This document shows positions 48,064 to 60,235 of a stretch of DNA of 64,000 nucleotides, one piece after another. Location of the stretch: contig NW_006763135.1 of assembly GCF_000264905.1 (NCBI RefSeq), positions 1,033,179 through 1,097,178 on the forward strand, given 5' to 3'. A program made the translations under genes and the position numbers. Under the pieces are notes generated by a model. The model saw only the letters and a list, made by a program, of their open reading frames with translations, made no database searches and was not told the DNA's origin. Each line of letters opens with the position of its first letter. Position 1 is the first letter of the stretch. The stretch comes from Stereum hirsutum FP-91666 SS1 (Eukaryota; Basidiomycota; Agaricomycetes; Russulales; Stereaceae).

Positions 48064-50553
48064 ATGCGCACTCTCACGAACCCACTCCGGCTGCTCACTC
48101 GCGGTATGGCCTCTTACGCGACTTCCATCGAGACGGGCATCCCGCCCGTCATCCATAAACCTGTCCTTACCGTCCCTGGAGCCAATCCGGAGTCTAAAGT
48201 GCTCCTGGAGAGTCTGCTCGAGAAGGACAGACAGGTGCATCACTGCTTTTGGGGTCGTGTAGGGTTCCACAACCACCTCAGTCACCAGTAAGTATGTTCT
48301 CGCCAGCTTCCCTTTCCAGAGACGCGAACTTGACTGGCTCGTTTCAAGCCTTCTAGCAGCCTATGACCTAGGTGCACCGCCTGCGCTACTTCAAGCAATA
48401 TATGATACTGAGATAGTGGGGCTATCACCGGTGTTCAGTAAGGGAAGGAAGGACGCACCCATCAAACGGCAGGACGTCAAATTTGACCGAGGTAATTGGA
48501 AGCAGTACGTCGGACAGGAAAAGTAAGCATGCCTCTTTATAGATCCGGCCATATTTCTTTTCGTTGCTCCCGATATCACAACCCGTCTTGGACCTGGGAC
48601 AAAATTTTACCCGCCCTTTTCCCGATATCTCACTCCCTTTCTCGATACAATGGTCAAAGCGAGCCATTATCAGGATACATTGGATGTGATAATTTCTAAA
48701 CGCCATTGCTACAACCACAGTGAATGTCATGCCATCTTTCATCCACGCGACGGTGTTCAACGTCTTCGTTGCACCATCCAAGTGGTTGGTCCGCATAATG
48801 CTTTCTTAGTTCACCTTATTTGGCGTGAAGAGAACAGCCTATACCGTCAGGATGGTGCAGCCTACATACCGCTACTTCTCGCTACATTTGACGTTTAAAC
48901 ATCATATATATTGACCAACCCCCTCTGCTACCTTCTGTCACCAGATTCTACGCCAACTTCGTCGAGTTCTTCGCAGACGAGATCAAACAGACTGGTGCGG
49001 CCGCTACTCTCGAACACTACATCTTCTCGGAAGAGACAAACAGCGACCGGGGACTTATGATTGAACGGTTTGTCGGTGGAGCGTAAGTGTCGTTTCTTAC
49101 TCTAGCATAGATTCACCAGTCTCAGCATGGCGATGGCTGATGGTGTTTCTTATATTGCAGGCTTCATCCGATGATTCAGATGGGGGTAAGTACGTGACAC
49201 TTCCTCTGCGAAGGTGCATGCTGAACGGATGTTGGTCGGCAATAGTACGCCATAGCGTTTCAGAGCAATGCTATGGTCGCACAAGGTACGCAAATTGGAA
49301 TATCTCAAAGCCCTTCACATGTTTTCGCTCAAAACCTTTCTCTTCGTTACTTTTATTTCTTGCATTGCGCATCTCTCCATACAGCTCTTGCCCAATGTGC
49401 TGTCCACGATGCCTTCGAACCATCCCTTTTCCCTTGGAACCCCGCCCCTTCGTCTACTGAACCGACGCCAACCGACTACCAGCCTTCATCACGTTCTTCC
49501 ACTACGAAAACGAATGACACAACTGGTAGTATCGCTCATGCTAACCCTAACGTTTCCTCCCCTGAACCTCGCCTACCGTCGTCGGGTCATTCACTCTTAT
49601 CCATCCTTCGCGAAATCTACGCCTCGGATATCCTTACGCCAGTCCTCCCTTACGACCCAGATGCGCTGTTGAGCCAGAGAAGGAAAGATGCGTTGACACC
49701 GAGGAGAATAAATGAGATCAGGAGGATATGTGGAATGTGGCATCCCGCCCTGGCCCCAGAGGCGTTCTCTCACTCTTCTGATTCCTCTGCGGCACTCTCG
49801 GAAATCGAGTCGAAAGACATGCTCGAACAGCTCGCGTTCTTTGCTACACTCCTCTTCGCCGGCACGTCTAAACCAAACCGTAAACCCCGCCTCGACTTCT
49901 TCCTCATGCACGTCCTCACGTCCTCCCTCTTCGTCGAACCATTGATGGGGGTGCTGAAAGAAGGAAGAAGTCGGAGGATGTTGCTTGCTGCGTATTTGCC
50001 GGTGGCAGTGGCGTATATGCTTATGAGGGGAAGGCCGAGGGTGGGATGTGAGGTGATCATGGGATATGAGGCGTACCCCGTGCCGAAGTCAGGGAGGTCT
50101 AATTCGAACGAGAAGGTCAATAGTACGCCGGCGGGAGTCCAAGAAGGAGCGAAGTTGCCCGGAGCTTTGGGCAACCCGATGAAGCGAGAGTATATGAATG
50201 CGTGGGCAGGAATGCTCCCGCATGTGTTGCCTGCCAAGGATTCGCATACCCTCAAGGCTTGGAGATCTCTTTATGTGTATGCGCAGAGGTTCGGAAGTGT
50301 GCCTCCTGGTGGTGTTATTGGCGCATTCTGCACGAAATTGGGCGGAGAGAGTCGGGCGGAAGTGGATAAGGGGTTGGAGGAGACTCTGCCTGGCGCATCG
50401 AAGTTGGATGGGAGCGTATTTGTGAGGGCGGCGGGTGTTTTGGTGGACACGATGGGATGGGTTGGACCGAAGGATATTGGTGGAGGAGACGAAGAAGGAT
50501 CATGGGACAGGAGTGGATTGGGATGGGACGAGGCGTGGAAAGGAGAGGAATAG
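48064..50553 (+). CDS. Questin-oxidase-like (AflY/DUF4243) protein
   Basis: Resembles the questin oxidase family, first described as the Baeyer-Villiger-type enzyme AflY of aflatoxin synthesis, although many fungal members are of unknown role. The N-terminus has HHCFWGRVGFHNHLSHHLLA with the conserved HNHLSHH, then AYDLGAPPALLQAIYD and DRGNWKQYVGQEK. FYANFVEFFADEIKQTG and HPMIQMGYAIAFQSNAMVAQ follow, and the long last exon continues ALAQCAVHDAFEPSLFPWN. Exons: 48064-48287, a short one ending 48522, 48946 to about 49083, a 25 nt exon near 49161, then 49246-49285 and 49387 to the stop. The intron at 48523-48945 is 423 nt, far above the window norm. Two starts are possible: 48064 and, in frame, 48106. 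No secondary-metabolite neighbours are visible. Confidence 0.75.
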
Positions 50554-51151
50554 GAGCGTACAGAGTAGTGCAACGACGCGCTATGTGTTAGGTGGGTGGT
50601 AAGCGGTGAATAGTTGTGGTTAGGCCGAGCATATGTACGATAGGCTTATGCCAGTTGGTTTAAGTATCCAGTTTCGGTGTATGATTAAGGCGTATTACGA
50701 CGAGGGCCATTCTGCATGTAATATCTCTTGTACTTGTACAGTATCTGAAACATGTACTTCAAAAAACCCGCTTTTCCCGACTCCCAATCTACGACTGGGA
50801 GATGCGAGAATGACCAGAGGAACGTCCCGAAGGGGTGGCTCGAAGAAAGATACTCGACTGCTCGGAATTCTCCGGCTTGATCCTTGTGGCGCACGACTGA
50901 CTCGGACACGACCGTGGCACTGTCTCACAACTGAACCATCGTGACGACGAATGACTTGCGAATGAACAGAGCTCGGCCGAATTCCTAGCTTTCACCACCG
51001 GGAAAGCCTCACTGTCGTCCTTCTTGCTGGATCTGATTACACCTACGCTTTGCCCTTCGTTATTGCGTCCGAGTTTCTCGAGCTTTGAACTTGAAGTTGT
51101 TCCTTCTCCCGGCTCCCTAACCACCCTAGACTGAACCATAACACTGCAATC
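50554..51151. other. Intergenic, tandem plus-strand genes
   Basis: 598 bp with the 3' flank of the oxidase-like gene and the promoter of the NLS protein. No gene; ORFs at 50633-50944 and minus 50685-51196 lack support. Confidence 0.5.
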
Positions 51152-52805
51152 ATGGCCCAACCTGAGCGAAAGCTGAGCCTTCAGGCCTTCCTCCAACTAT
51201 TAACGTCCAATGGTTTACCAGTCAAAAGGTCTATGGCGGTCGCTGGAAAAATGTACGTGTGTCATGCTGTGCTCTCCCGCCATTCCCAGCTTTATCTTCA
51301 AGTTGCTGACCGGCAAAATGTGTGTGGTCCTCATCTTTATAGATACAAGGAAGTCAACACCCCGAACTCATTGGGAGAGCTAACAGATGTGAAGCTTGTC
51401 TCTCTTGGCGTTTCTGATAAGGAGGATCGTAAGCTCGTTCTGGGTGCCGTCTCCAAAGCAGGATATCGTGCGAAGGTCGTGGAGAAGGTGAAGACTGAGG
51501 AAGGACGGAAACGCCAAGCCTCAATTCCTTGTGCTTTACCACCTGGGAACGCCGAAGAAACGAAGTCATCGACGGCTACTGCTTCTGGGTCTTCCGTGGT
51601 GAGTACTGTACTCGTATCCGGGTCGCTGCTTGCGTACTACGGAAGGCATTCATGAATACACATCTATTCGTAGTCTTATCCTACTAAAAAGGCCGCCACG
51701 CCTCCTCCCACGAAGAAGCGCAAGGTTGCAAAGAAGAACGACCAGAACGAATTCCTTCCTGACAAAATTCACGAGCAAGGCGATGAAGTCGGCAGCCTCG
51801 AGTTCGATGAGATACTGGATGAGGAGGTCAGTGCTTGTCCTCCTTCTATGGTCGTATTGGTCTGAAATTTCTGAAACTATAGATGCTTAAAGGAAAATTC
51901 GTGGTCATCAATCGCGCGCCGATCATGATGGCCTGGTCATTCCTAGTCGCCGAACGAATGGGCTTCCAGCGCGAAGAAGCTTTGAGCATAGGTCCGTTTC
52001 CATTCCACTCATCGGCCCACCTTGCCCTTATCAGCACGGTGCTCATCCCTGTATCACTTCCCGTGCAGCCTCCGTCTACACAGAAATGAACGCCATCAGC
52101 AAAGGCGCCTCCCTCGGCATCTATCCCAAATCGTCCACTTACTCCCTCTCAGTTTTACCAAACGGCAAGGCTGCACCACACAATGGCGGAGCGCAACCGT
52201 ATGTCGACCTAATGGGCCGCCGGATCCCACTCATCCAAATCTCCTCCGTCGACGGCTCACACGGTTCCGGCACCATCTCCACCTCTCCCTCCACTTCCAA
52301 CGCTACATCTGGACCAGATGGCAATGAAGGACAAGGACAATGGCGCGCGCTCTCTCCAGAGAAGGGAATGCCCGTATCGCCCGCCTCGACATGCTCGTAC
52401 ATTACAAGATCGCTAAGACAGATGACACCGGCCATCATGGGCGCGATGAGATTATTGGCGGACAGTTATGCGAACGAGTTGAATAAGGTGGGATGGGAGT
52501 TGTATGCTGATTTTAGGCCAGAGGTGGATGGCTGGGGAAAGAGAGGGCAGGTTAGTTGTGACAGGATACTTGGTTTGAGGAAGAAACAGCGGCTGGCGAG
52601 TGGTAAAAAGGAGCAGATGAAGGAGGAGGGAGAAAGCGACTTGAGTTCTAAGGGGGGAGAGGCGAGAGGTGATGAAGATTCCGTCGATGAAGACAGACCC
52701 AAGAGTGATGCAATAGCAAACCCGCCAGAGCCCACAACGAGTGTTGAGGAGTACGAGGCAGCACTTGAGGACTTCGACGCGGACGAACTTAGTGCACTGC
52801 CGTAG
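51152..52805 (+). CDS. Conserved unknown protein with SV40-like NLS
   Basis: Function unknown. Four introns, near 51254-51341, 51598-51671, 51827-51882 and 51991-52066. The N-terminal block KLSLQAFLQLLTSNGLPVKR then YKEVNTPNSLGELTDVKL with LVSLGVSDKEDRKLVLGAV has the spacing of a SAM-like helical bundle; this is inference. PPPTKKRKVAKK follows, close to the SV40 nuclear signal, so the product is probably nuclear. The C-terminal half has the conserved LKGKFVVINRAPIMMAW, LVAERMGFQREEALSI and VYTEMNAISKGASLGIYP blocks, which I believe recur in other basidiomycetes. It ends with a Lys/Glu- and Asp-rich low-complexity tail. About 450 residues. No enzyme motif was recognised. Confidence 0.65.
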
Positions 52806-53126
52806 TGTATACGAATGTTCTGATTGTGTGCATATGAGAAAATACAGTGTGACGATTACAGAAGATAGTTTGAGGGAACAAATGCGTGGCACAGATGCTA
52901 TGTGCATGAGCAAGCAAAGAGAGCAGTACAGAAACGCGAGTGAAAATGTCCGTGCATGTAAGATGGAGCATAATAAGTCATGTAATAAAAGGGCAGTGGT
53001 TTGGGGTATAATATAGTGCGAAGGTGCGTATCCACAAAAGAAGGAAAAGGAAAATGTTCGTGCGTCGAATGCAATGCAAGATCATGGAAATGGATGCGGA
53101 GGGGAAAGTTGCAAAGAGAAAACAAA
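52806..53126. other. Convergent 3' region
   Basis: 321 bp between the stops of the NLS protein (plus) and the kinase (minus). No gene. Confidence 0.5.
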
Positions 53127-54533
53127 TCAGAAAGCCCTCAACTTAGTCATGACCGCCTGAAATCTCTTCGACGCGCCCTGCTTGATGCTCTTCGTACTCC
53201 GCCTCACCCCAAGCGCCGGCCTCGCATTCCTCTGCTCGACGTCATCACCCAACGATTGCTCCGCAACCACACACGCTGGTGGAGTATCGGCGAACACAGG
53301 CGTTGCTGGAACGTCCCGACTGTCGACTGTAGTGCCGCGGGAGGAGGCCGTGAAGAGTGGTGTACCAGGAATGACTTGGCTACCTGTTCCGCGAGACGAT
53401 TGCGAATACAACGACCCAGAGCTGTGGCTGTCCTCCTTCACCTCGTCGCGCTGAACCTCGACCTCGCGTTCGGCAGGTTGTGGCACCCACGGCGTCTGTT
53501 GTGCGGCGGCCGATTGGGCCACCCTATGCGGCGCGAGCGCAATCTCAACGTCCGTCATGAAAAACGTCTTGACGCCCATAATGTCTTTCTTCAACTGCGC
53601 GAGGCTGATGCGGCTCCAGGGGTTAACGCAAAGGGCGCGACGGAGGAGGACGTCGGCTTCGCGGGAGATGGGGAGCATGGAGCGGAGGTGGTTTGAGTTA
53701 GGGTCGAGGTAGCGGCGGAAGTGGTCGTCTTTCATGGAGGCGGTGCTCCAGGCGCAGAGTCCGGTGAGCATGTTGAGCATGACGACGCCGAGAGACCAGA
53801 CGTCGTTGTGGGCGGGGGAGTAGGGGCCTGCAGCGTGTTCTTGACCTGCGATTGATTCTGTAGGGAGGAAGATCGTCAGCGAGTGCCGAACGAGGAAGAG
53901 TGGGAAGAACTACATACCTGGACTGATGTAGTATTGCGTTCCAACTCCGAACTGGAAGCTGACGGGATCCGTGGTAGCCAGACCAAAGTCGGCCAACAAC
54001 ACTTTCGAGCCGTCTTTCGAGCACAAGACGTTCTCCAACTTGATATCCCTAAAGAAGCAATATACATGAGGACAAGAACGATAGGGGCAAAAAGAGGACC
54101 GAGCGTACCTGTGATATACACCGAGGTTGTGGCAATACTCAATCGCGTCGACGAGCTGGATGAACGCGCGCCTCACCAACTCGTCGTTCTGCCAGAAAAC
54201 GTGTCTCTCCGTGACAGCAGTCCACAGATCCCCTCCCGTGCACAACTCCATGACCAAGAACACGAAGTCCTCCGTCTCGATGACACGGTAAATGCTGAGA
54301 ACGTTCGGGTGGGCGGCGACGGCGCAGTGCAGGTTGATCTCGTTGTCGCGCTGTGCTGAGTGCTGGACGTTTGAAAGACATTTGACGGCGTATTCGGCGT
54401 GAGGTTTGGGTGTGGAGAGGTCGACGGCGCGGTAGACGACTCCGGAGTGACCAGAACCGAGGATGTCGACGAAGAGAAGGCTGCCGTTGTCGAGGGCGGT
54501 GCCGACGAGGCTGGTGAATTGTGAAGTGGACAT
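53127..54533 (-). CDS. Ran1/Pat1-like serine/threonine kinase
   Basis: Protein kinase. Three exons on the minus strand: MSTSQFTSLVGTALDNGSLL, glycine loop ILGSGHSGVVYRAVD, AVKCLSN with the lysine, MELCTGGDLWTAVTERHVF, catalytic YHRDIKLENVLCSKDG (the HRD codon pair spans an intron near 54115), LADFGLATTDPVSFQFG, VGTQYYISPES, VWSLGVVMLNMLTG and the C-lobe arginine LCVNPWSRISLAQLKKD. Some 150 residues of Ser/Thr/Pro/Arg-rich tail follow, ending KRFQAVMTKLRAF. Kinases of this type (Ran1/Pat1 and Ksp1/Vhs1-like) control nutrient response and meiosis entry in yeasts; the role here is inference. TATA box at 54645-54654. No broken catalytic residue. Confidence 0.88.
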
Positions 54534-55380
54534 GATAGAAGGAGTTGAGGTGGATAGATGTATAGGGGGAGTGGATGCGAAGTATGGGGAGGCACGCAGT
54601 GAGGGATGAGGTTGATAATGCTTGGAATACGGAACTTAGCATGGCTTATATATACTCTTTGAACTTACGCTCGTCTTAGATGAGAGGAGAAAAAAAAAAG
54701 ATAGGGGGACGGCACAGGCCATGTCAACTGCACTGCTTGGTTGTAAAGCCGTATTGTAGGAGTATTTTCTGCGGCTCGCGCGCATAAATGCGGAGGCATC
54801 ACCAGAGACGACCGATCCCCGCGAAGTAAAGGCTGGCCCATCTAGGAGTCGACGAATGACTGGCACATCCGAGACACGGATGTTGCCGAACAGCGGCATG
54901 TTCTGCAAAAAATGGACTTGATTAGTGGATCTTTGGGATAACTCGGCGAGCAACGGTACCTACGAAGTGGTGTTAAGATATATAGGATCTTTGCAGCTTT
55001 ACGCAGCGGTTAGATACTACGAAAAAAACATGATAGGCCTCCAGTACGAGGCATAGTCTAAGTGTAGAACGCAGCCCGGCCACTACCGACCAATCGGAAA
55101 GTTTCGGGAGTCCAGCCACTTCGGAGGTTTCAACTTGAACGTCAACTCCCGCGACGCGTAAAACGATGAGCCAGCGAAAATCAACAAAGAATGAGACATT
55201 CTGAGACAACAGACAGCGGAAAGGAATACGCGTCTAGGTCCAGGTCCTGGCGGGAGCAGATAAAATCAAGGAAACCCCGGTATAGATTGCATGTCCGGTC
55301 GAGACGGAAAACACCTCGATTGTATCGCAAAGTAGGGCTACAAGAAAGAGAACACATATAACCAATGTAAATGTCTACTT
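54534..55380. other. Intergenic between tandem minus-strand genes
   Basis: 847 bp with the kinase promoter on the left and the 3' flank of the isocitrate dehydrogenase gene on the right. Contains a run of ten A near 54690. ORFs at 54636-54953 and 54973-55209 are not supported. Confidence 0.5.
54645..54654 (-). promoter_or_regulatory. TATA box of the Ran1-like kinase gene
   Basis: On the minus strand GTATATATAA lies 112-121 bp upstream of the ATG at 54533. Confidence 0.5.
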
Positions 55381-57045
55381 TTAGGCAAGGTTCTTGATGA
55401 CGGCAGAGGTGAAGTCGGAAGTCGTGGCAGAACCTAAACCGCCGAGACAGGCGCAGAGAATGAGTGAGTGAGCACAGCAGTAAAGCGTCGTTGTCATCAT
55501 CATTGACAATGAGTCAAGCGAGACAGAGACACGTACCGCCCATGTCGGCAGTGCGCACTTTGGTGGAGTTGATGACTTCGAAAGTGGCGCTAGCGATGTT
55601 GTTTGCGATGTGGTCAAGACTGGGCAACGCAATTGAGTGAGTGTGAGTCGAAAGATGGAATAATTCTAAAAACCATACCCAAGATGCCTGAGCATCATGG
55701 TGGCGGAGAGGATCATGGCAGCGGGGTTGGCCTTGTTGGTGCCCATGATGTCCTTCGCAACGTGACGACATCCAGGCTCAAAGAGGGCGTAATCCTAGAA
55801 GCAATATGATGGGATAAGTTGGACCGATAATATTTAGCAGAGCCACCCTACTTACCCTACCGACGTTGCAACCCGGGACGATGCCAGGACCACCGACGAG
55901 AGCAGCACCAATGTTGGAAACGATAGCACCGTAAAGGTTAGGCATGACCATAACGTCGAACTGCTTGGGCTTAGCCACGAGCTGCATGGAAGTGTTGTCG
56001 ACAATCATGTCGTTGAACTCAATGCCAGACGACTTGTAGTCCTCAGCAACACGACGGAAGGTGTTCAGGAAGAGACCGTCGCCGAGCTTCATGATGTTGG
56101 CTTTGTGAACACAAGTGACTTTCTATAGAACACGAATTAGAGTATTTCTTTCAGAATATGGACGGAGTATAATGTCTGGACGGACGTACCTGGCGGCCAT
56201 TCCTGAGGGCGAAGTCAAATGCGAAGCGACTGATGCGCTCGGCCTTTGCGCGGGTGGAAACCTTCAAACTCTCAACAACACCGGGGAAGCTCTGGTGCTC
56301 CAAACCGGAGTACTCTCCCTCCGTGTTCTCACGAATGATAGCAAAGTCGACATCCTTGTGGCGAGTGGGGAATCCAGGAAGAGACTTGCAGAGAACTACG
56401 GAAGCGTAGATGTCGAGTTGTTGACGCATGGCGACGTTCCACGAGATGTGGCCGGACTGGGAAATTGGAGTGAAGAGAATGCCTACCCGCCATATGTTTA
56501 TCTTCACATTACGTTCTTAAGGCAGCAATGAATACGGAACGTACCCTTGAGGCCGACCTTGTTACGCTTCAAACTCTCCATAGCCTGCTTGAAGAGGTCC
56601 TCACCCTGCGAAGACATTCCAGAGACATTGTACTGGTCCCACTCAATGGGAGCATTTGCTGCCTCGAAGATCTCCTTGACAGAGTCGGTAATTTCGTTAC
56701 CAATACCGTCACCGGGGATGAGGGTAACCTGAAGATCGAATAAAGAACGGGTTGGTTCTAGTCGTGGATCTGGAACGGTCTGGGGAAGAACTTGCAGTGT
56801 ACACGCCACCGTACTTAGTGGGGAGCTGGGGTAATAGGGGTTTCGTTCAATTCCATTGAAAATTAGGACGAATAGAACAAGTTCTACGTACTCTCTCAGT
56901 GACTTTGGGGAAGCCGGCTGAAAGTGTGGTGGCCGTACGCTACATGTGATATATGAGACATAAAAACACGCAAAAAGATTGCAGAAAAGCGTACAGCCTG
57001 AGAGAAAGCCGGGCGCGCCGCTGCAGAGATCGCGTTGCGAATCAT
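55381..57045 (-). CDS. IDH1: NAD-dependent isocitrate dehydrogenase subunit 1, mitochondrial
   Basis: Subunit of the mitochondrial NAD-dependent enzyme that oxidises isocitrate to 2-oxoglutarate in the TCA cycle. The presequence starts [17 protein letters not shown] (exon 57045-56995), then [16 protein letters not shown] and [19 protein letters not shown]. Substrate- and nucleotide-binding blocks follow: [108 protein letters not shown], the [18 protein letters not shown] block, and the C-terminus [14 protein letters not shown]. About nine exons. One 18 nt exon, coding YGGVYT, ends at a GC donor (GC-AG intron), see findings. Length about 375 residues is normal. The assignment to IDH1 rather than IDH2 rests on [10 protein letters not shown] and the VYT context and is likely, not certain. 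Confidence 0.92.
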
Positions 57046-57292
57046 GGCCAGGACGAAGAGAGGGATGAGGAGGAGGAAGAGGAGAAGACGGATAGAAAAC
57101 TGGAGCGTAGAGAACCGGCAGCTGTTCCGCTCGTCCCGAAAGCAGACCGTTCGCCACGTGCGGAATCGGCCGTTGAAGCTCTCAAAGATACTCCGTCAGG
57201 TGACCGCGGCTCTCTATTTCTGCTAACCATCTCCCTATCGTCCCCGCAGACTCGACTTAGACGGCGACCGTGTTCACGTCGAGTGGTAAGTC
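57046..57292. promoter_or_regulatory. Compact bidirectional promoter, IDH1 / alpha-beta hydrolase
   Basis: 247 bp between divergent start codons. The side next to IDH1 is purine-rich on the plus strand (GAGGAGGAAGAGGAG at about 57068), which is pyrimidine-rich in the direction of IDH1 transcription. No TATA box. Confidence 0.5.
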
Positions 57293-59353
57293 ATGGTCGA
57301 CCACAGCAAGGAAGAAAAGGCGGCACCTGCGCCTGCTCCCTGCATCTCAGAACTAGCCCACCCTCCTTTACCGCGCGATCTCTCGTTTTACATCGTGCTC
57401 TGCCTCACCGTTGTGCCTATCTGGAGCGTTGCGCCCCTGTCCTGGTTGTTCGTCGTCCACGCTTTCTGGACCGGTGCGGCACATTCATATACATGGCTTG
57501 GTACCCTTTGCTTAGCCTTTGCCAGTCTCGAAGTAAGCGTCTGTCCAGCTCATCGTATTCAACGACGTTGACCGAAACATCTACGTTAGGTTGTCTTCTC
57601 TATACACCACTTTTTCCTCGCTCGCCACGTCGATGGACCTTCGACTATCGGCTCTGGCAATCTAGGCGAACTGCAGAAAGCATTCGGTCGAGTCCTTCAA
57701 AGCGGACTGGCCAGTGACATATTTGGTGATACGGACGAGGAAACGCTGGATGTAAGCAGACCTTGTAGTCCGGAGGAGGCCATTGTCCAACTCGAAGCTC
57801 ATGACCCTCGAGCTATCGACTTCCGGTGAGTACATCATGCGCGGTACCAGGACGTTCACTGATTCGTCCACTCAGTAATTATCTTCGAACATGGTAGGCG
57901 AGCAACGTAAACCATTTTACGTCCGTACCTCACCCCGTTCATCACTACAGGTTCCGTCAAATCCCTTGGTCTCATATCCACAAGTCCGACGTCGATGCAT
58001 GGCTTTACTGGGCCATCTTCAACAGCAATATGCCGGAACCCCACGCCCTCCCAGAATCGCACCGCAATGTCCTCCAAGAAGCCCTCAAGATGGTTGAAAA
58101 GCGCGCCGGCAAGACCTTCCCTGAAGGATCCAACCCGCACGGTCGCCCTCTCCTCCTCAACATCGACCCCGTCAACGTCCACCAGCGTCCGTTCATTTGG
58201 TATGCCTTTGTCACGCTCGCTAACGTCATCCTCAAACGGTACTTCATGCACCGCTGGAACATGCGTTTCGGTTCCAAGGATGGTCTCGATTATCTCCTTC
58301 GCATCCCTGCAGGATGGAACTCGAAGACCGGGCCGAGACCTATCGTGTTCTTGCATGGCCTGGGACTCGGACTCCTGCAGTACAAGATGATTCTGTCCCG
58401 CATCCTACATAATTTCCCCGACCGTCCGTTGCTCGTCCCGCTCCAACCACACATCAGTCAGCAATTCTGGCATCCGAATTTCCTTCGGCCTATGAACCGG
58501 AGAGAGACGTCGCAGGTCATGCATGCACTTTTACGTGATCTCGGTTGGGCCGCGGAAGAGCGCCAGGTGACGAGTGATAGCGAGGATGAGAAGTCAGCCT
58601 TGGAGAATGAGAAGAGGATGATGGAGGAGAGGAAGGGTGTGACGATGGTCAGCCATTCGAATGGGTCGTATGCCCATGCGTGGTTCCTCAAGGCTTTCCC
58701 GAATAGCGTTACGCGTTCGTGTTTCGTTGATCCTGTCACGTTCTGTGGCTGGGAAGGACGTAAGTCTCGTTGAAATGCTCACGCTCAAGATGGCACGAAC
58801 TAACACATATTTGGTAGACGTATGCTATAACTTCCTCTACAGACCAGCGACAACGGTATGCATTTCCCCTTCTCTATCTTTGCTTATTGTCTTGTTCTGT
58901 CAGTCCACTTATCGCCACTGTTGTTTCTTAGGGTATGCATCTCGTCATGCGGTACTTTGTCGGCAGCGAGTTAGGAGTCGCCAACGCCCTCCAACGCCAC
59001 TTCGACTGGTCTTCAAACTCTCTCTGGTACGAAGAGATCCCCAACGCGAGAGATCCATCCCGGGCGACGTTCTTCCTGGGCGGTAAAGATTCCATCATCA
59101 ACGCCGAGGTACGTCCCTTCCCTCCCCAGCAAGGATGAATGTCTGAGAACCCTGTGCTCATTGTTCTGTGGCATTTAATTTACAGCGCGTCCGTAAATAC
59201 CTCACGGAGCACGGCGTCCGTAAAGGCCTGTTCTTCGACCCGGAAGGAAGACATGGCCAGGCGCTCCTCGCGGGTGGCGAAGGCTACAAACGGTTCATGT
59301 CTTGGCTGGCCGAACCCGCTGCGGATCCCTCACCATCGCCGTCCTCGCAGTAA
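57293..59353 (+). CDS. Membrane-anchored alpha/beta-hydrolase fold protein
   Basis: The N-terminus has hydrophobic helices (PRDLSFYIVLCLTVVPIWSV and LFVVHAFWTGAAHSY), followed by FGRVLQSGLASDIFG and WFRQIPWSHIHKSDVDAWLY. The hydrolase part contains RPIVFLHGLGLGLLQYKMIL with the HG oxyanion motif, and the nucleophile elbow VSHSNGSYAHAW (S-H-S-N-G). The downstream exons give HLVMRYFVGSELGVANALQR, FFLGGKDSIINAE with a possible acid, and LTEHGVRKGLFFDPEGRHGQ with the histidine, and end SPSPSSQ. About six exons, roughly 550 residues. The layout (TM segments plus hydrolase) is seen in fungal lipase-like proteins of unknown substrate. The elbow is HSNG instead of the usual HSxGG, so activity is likely but not certain. 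Confidence 0.82.
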
Positions 59354-60235
59354 AACATCTTCTATTCTATTCTATACATTTCTTCCTACGTCCCACTTTG
59401 GTCCATCCCGACCACCATCCATCGTCCACTGCCAACTTTACATTATCGTCATACGCAAACGCGCATAGGATTCTTCTTTATTCATCTTTTGCACTTTTTT
59501 TTAGATAGAAACTGCATTATACCCCCACACGACTACCAACTTTCGTTTTCGTCATCGCGACGTTGCACATATACATATTTTAAGTATTGCCAATCCCATT
59601 TGCGCGGACTCCTGGATCCTGAAGTCTTGAGGATCTCGTAGGTCTGATTGATTATGGTCCTGAGTCCGAAGCCGCCGTTATATGTCAGAATTGCTGAACC
59701 TCGTTAGTCCTTGGCCCGGACCATGTTCGTGTTCCCCTCTGACCGTCTCCTAGAGTCATTAGAGGTAGGGCGGGACTTTGCATGCATGCATAGATTTAGA
59801 TGGTTGTTGTCGTTATCATTATACCGCCTTTTTAATGGTTACTTGTATGCTTTGAGCGAGGTGTGCTCATGTCTGCGTCTTCTAAGAATCAATCTTCGCG
59901 GCGATTCTCGCGGTTCAAAGCGTATGTGGCGCGCCACAGTGGCTTTGTGCCGGGATTCGGAAGGCTCGCCTTCGGCGGGCTTTCGCCCACTCTCGCTTAT
60001 TTTATACTACACAAATACACTTGCTGTACCTCCCATATTTTGTGTGGTTCCAATATCGAACAAGACCAGAAGTTTCGACCTACTGAGCGTCGAGCACAGC
60101 AAGATCCATAAATTGGATTTATTTTGGTGTGGCACCAGCCTCGGCATTCGCCGCAGGTGAAGCACTCGAAATTCCATCAATGTCATTGACGAACATCACT
60201 TTGCCTCGAGTCTATCTTGCTTGGAGTACACCACC
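59354..60235. other. Intergenic, tandem plus-strand genes
   Basis: 882 bp. 3' flank of the hydrolase and promoter of NAA10. The GC-rich block at 59890-60010 has short palindromes (GCGCGCCAC; TCGCCTTCGGCGGGC) but no tRNA-like cloverleaf. ORFs at 59711-60160 and 59863-60111 show no family match. Confidence 0.5.

Noticed and set aside
59863..60111. 82-codon ORF in a GC-rich palindromic block
   Set aside because: No family match, no conserved splice pattern; searched for a tRNA-like cloverleaf and found none.
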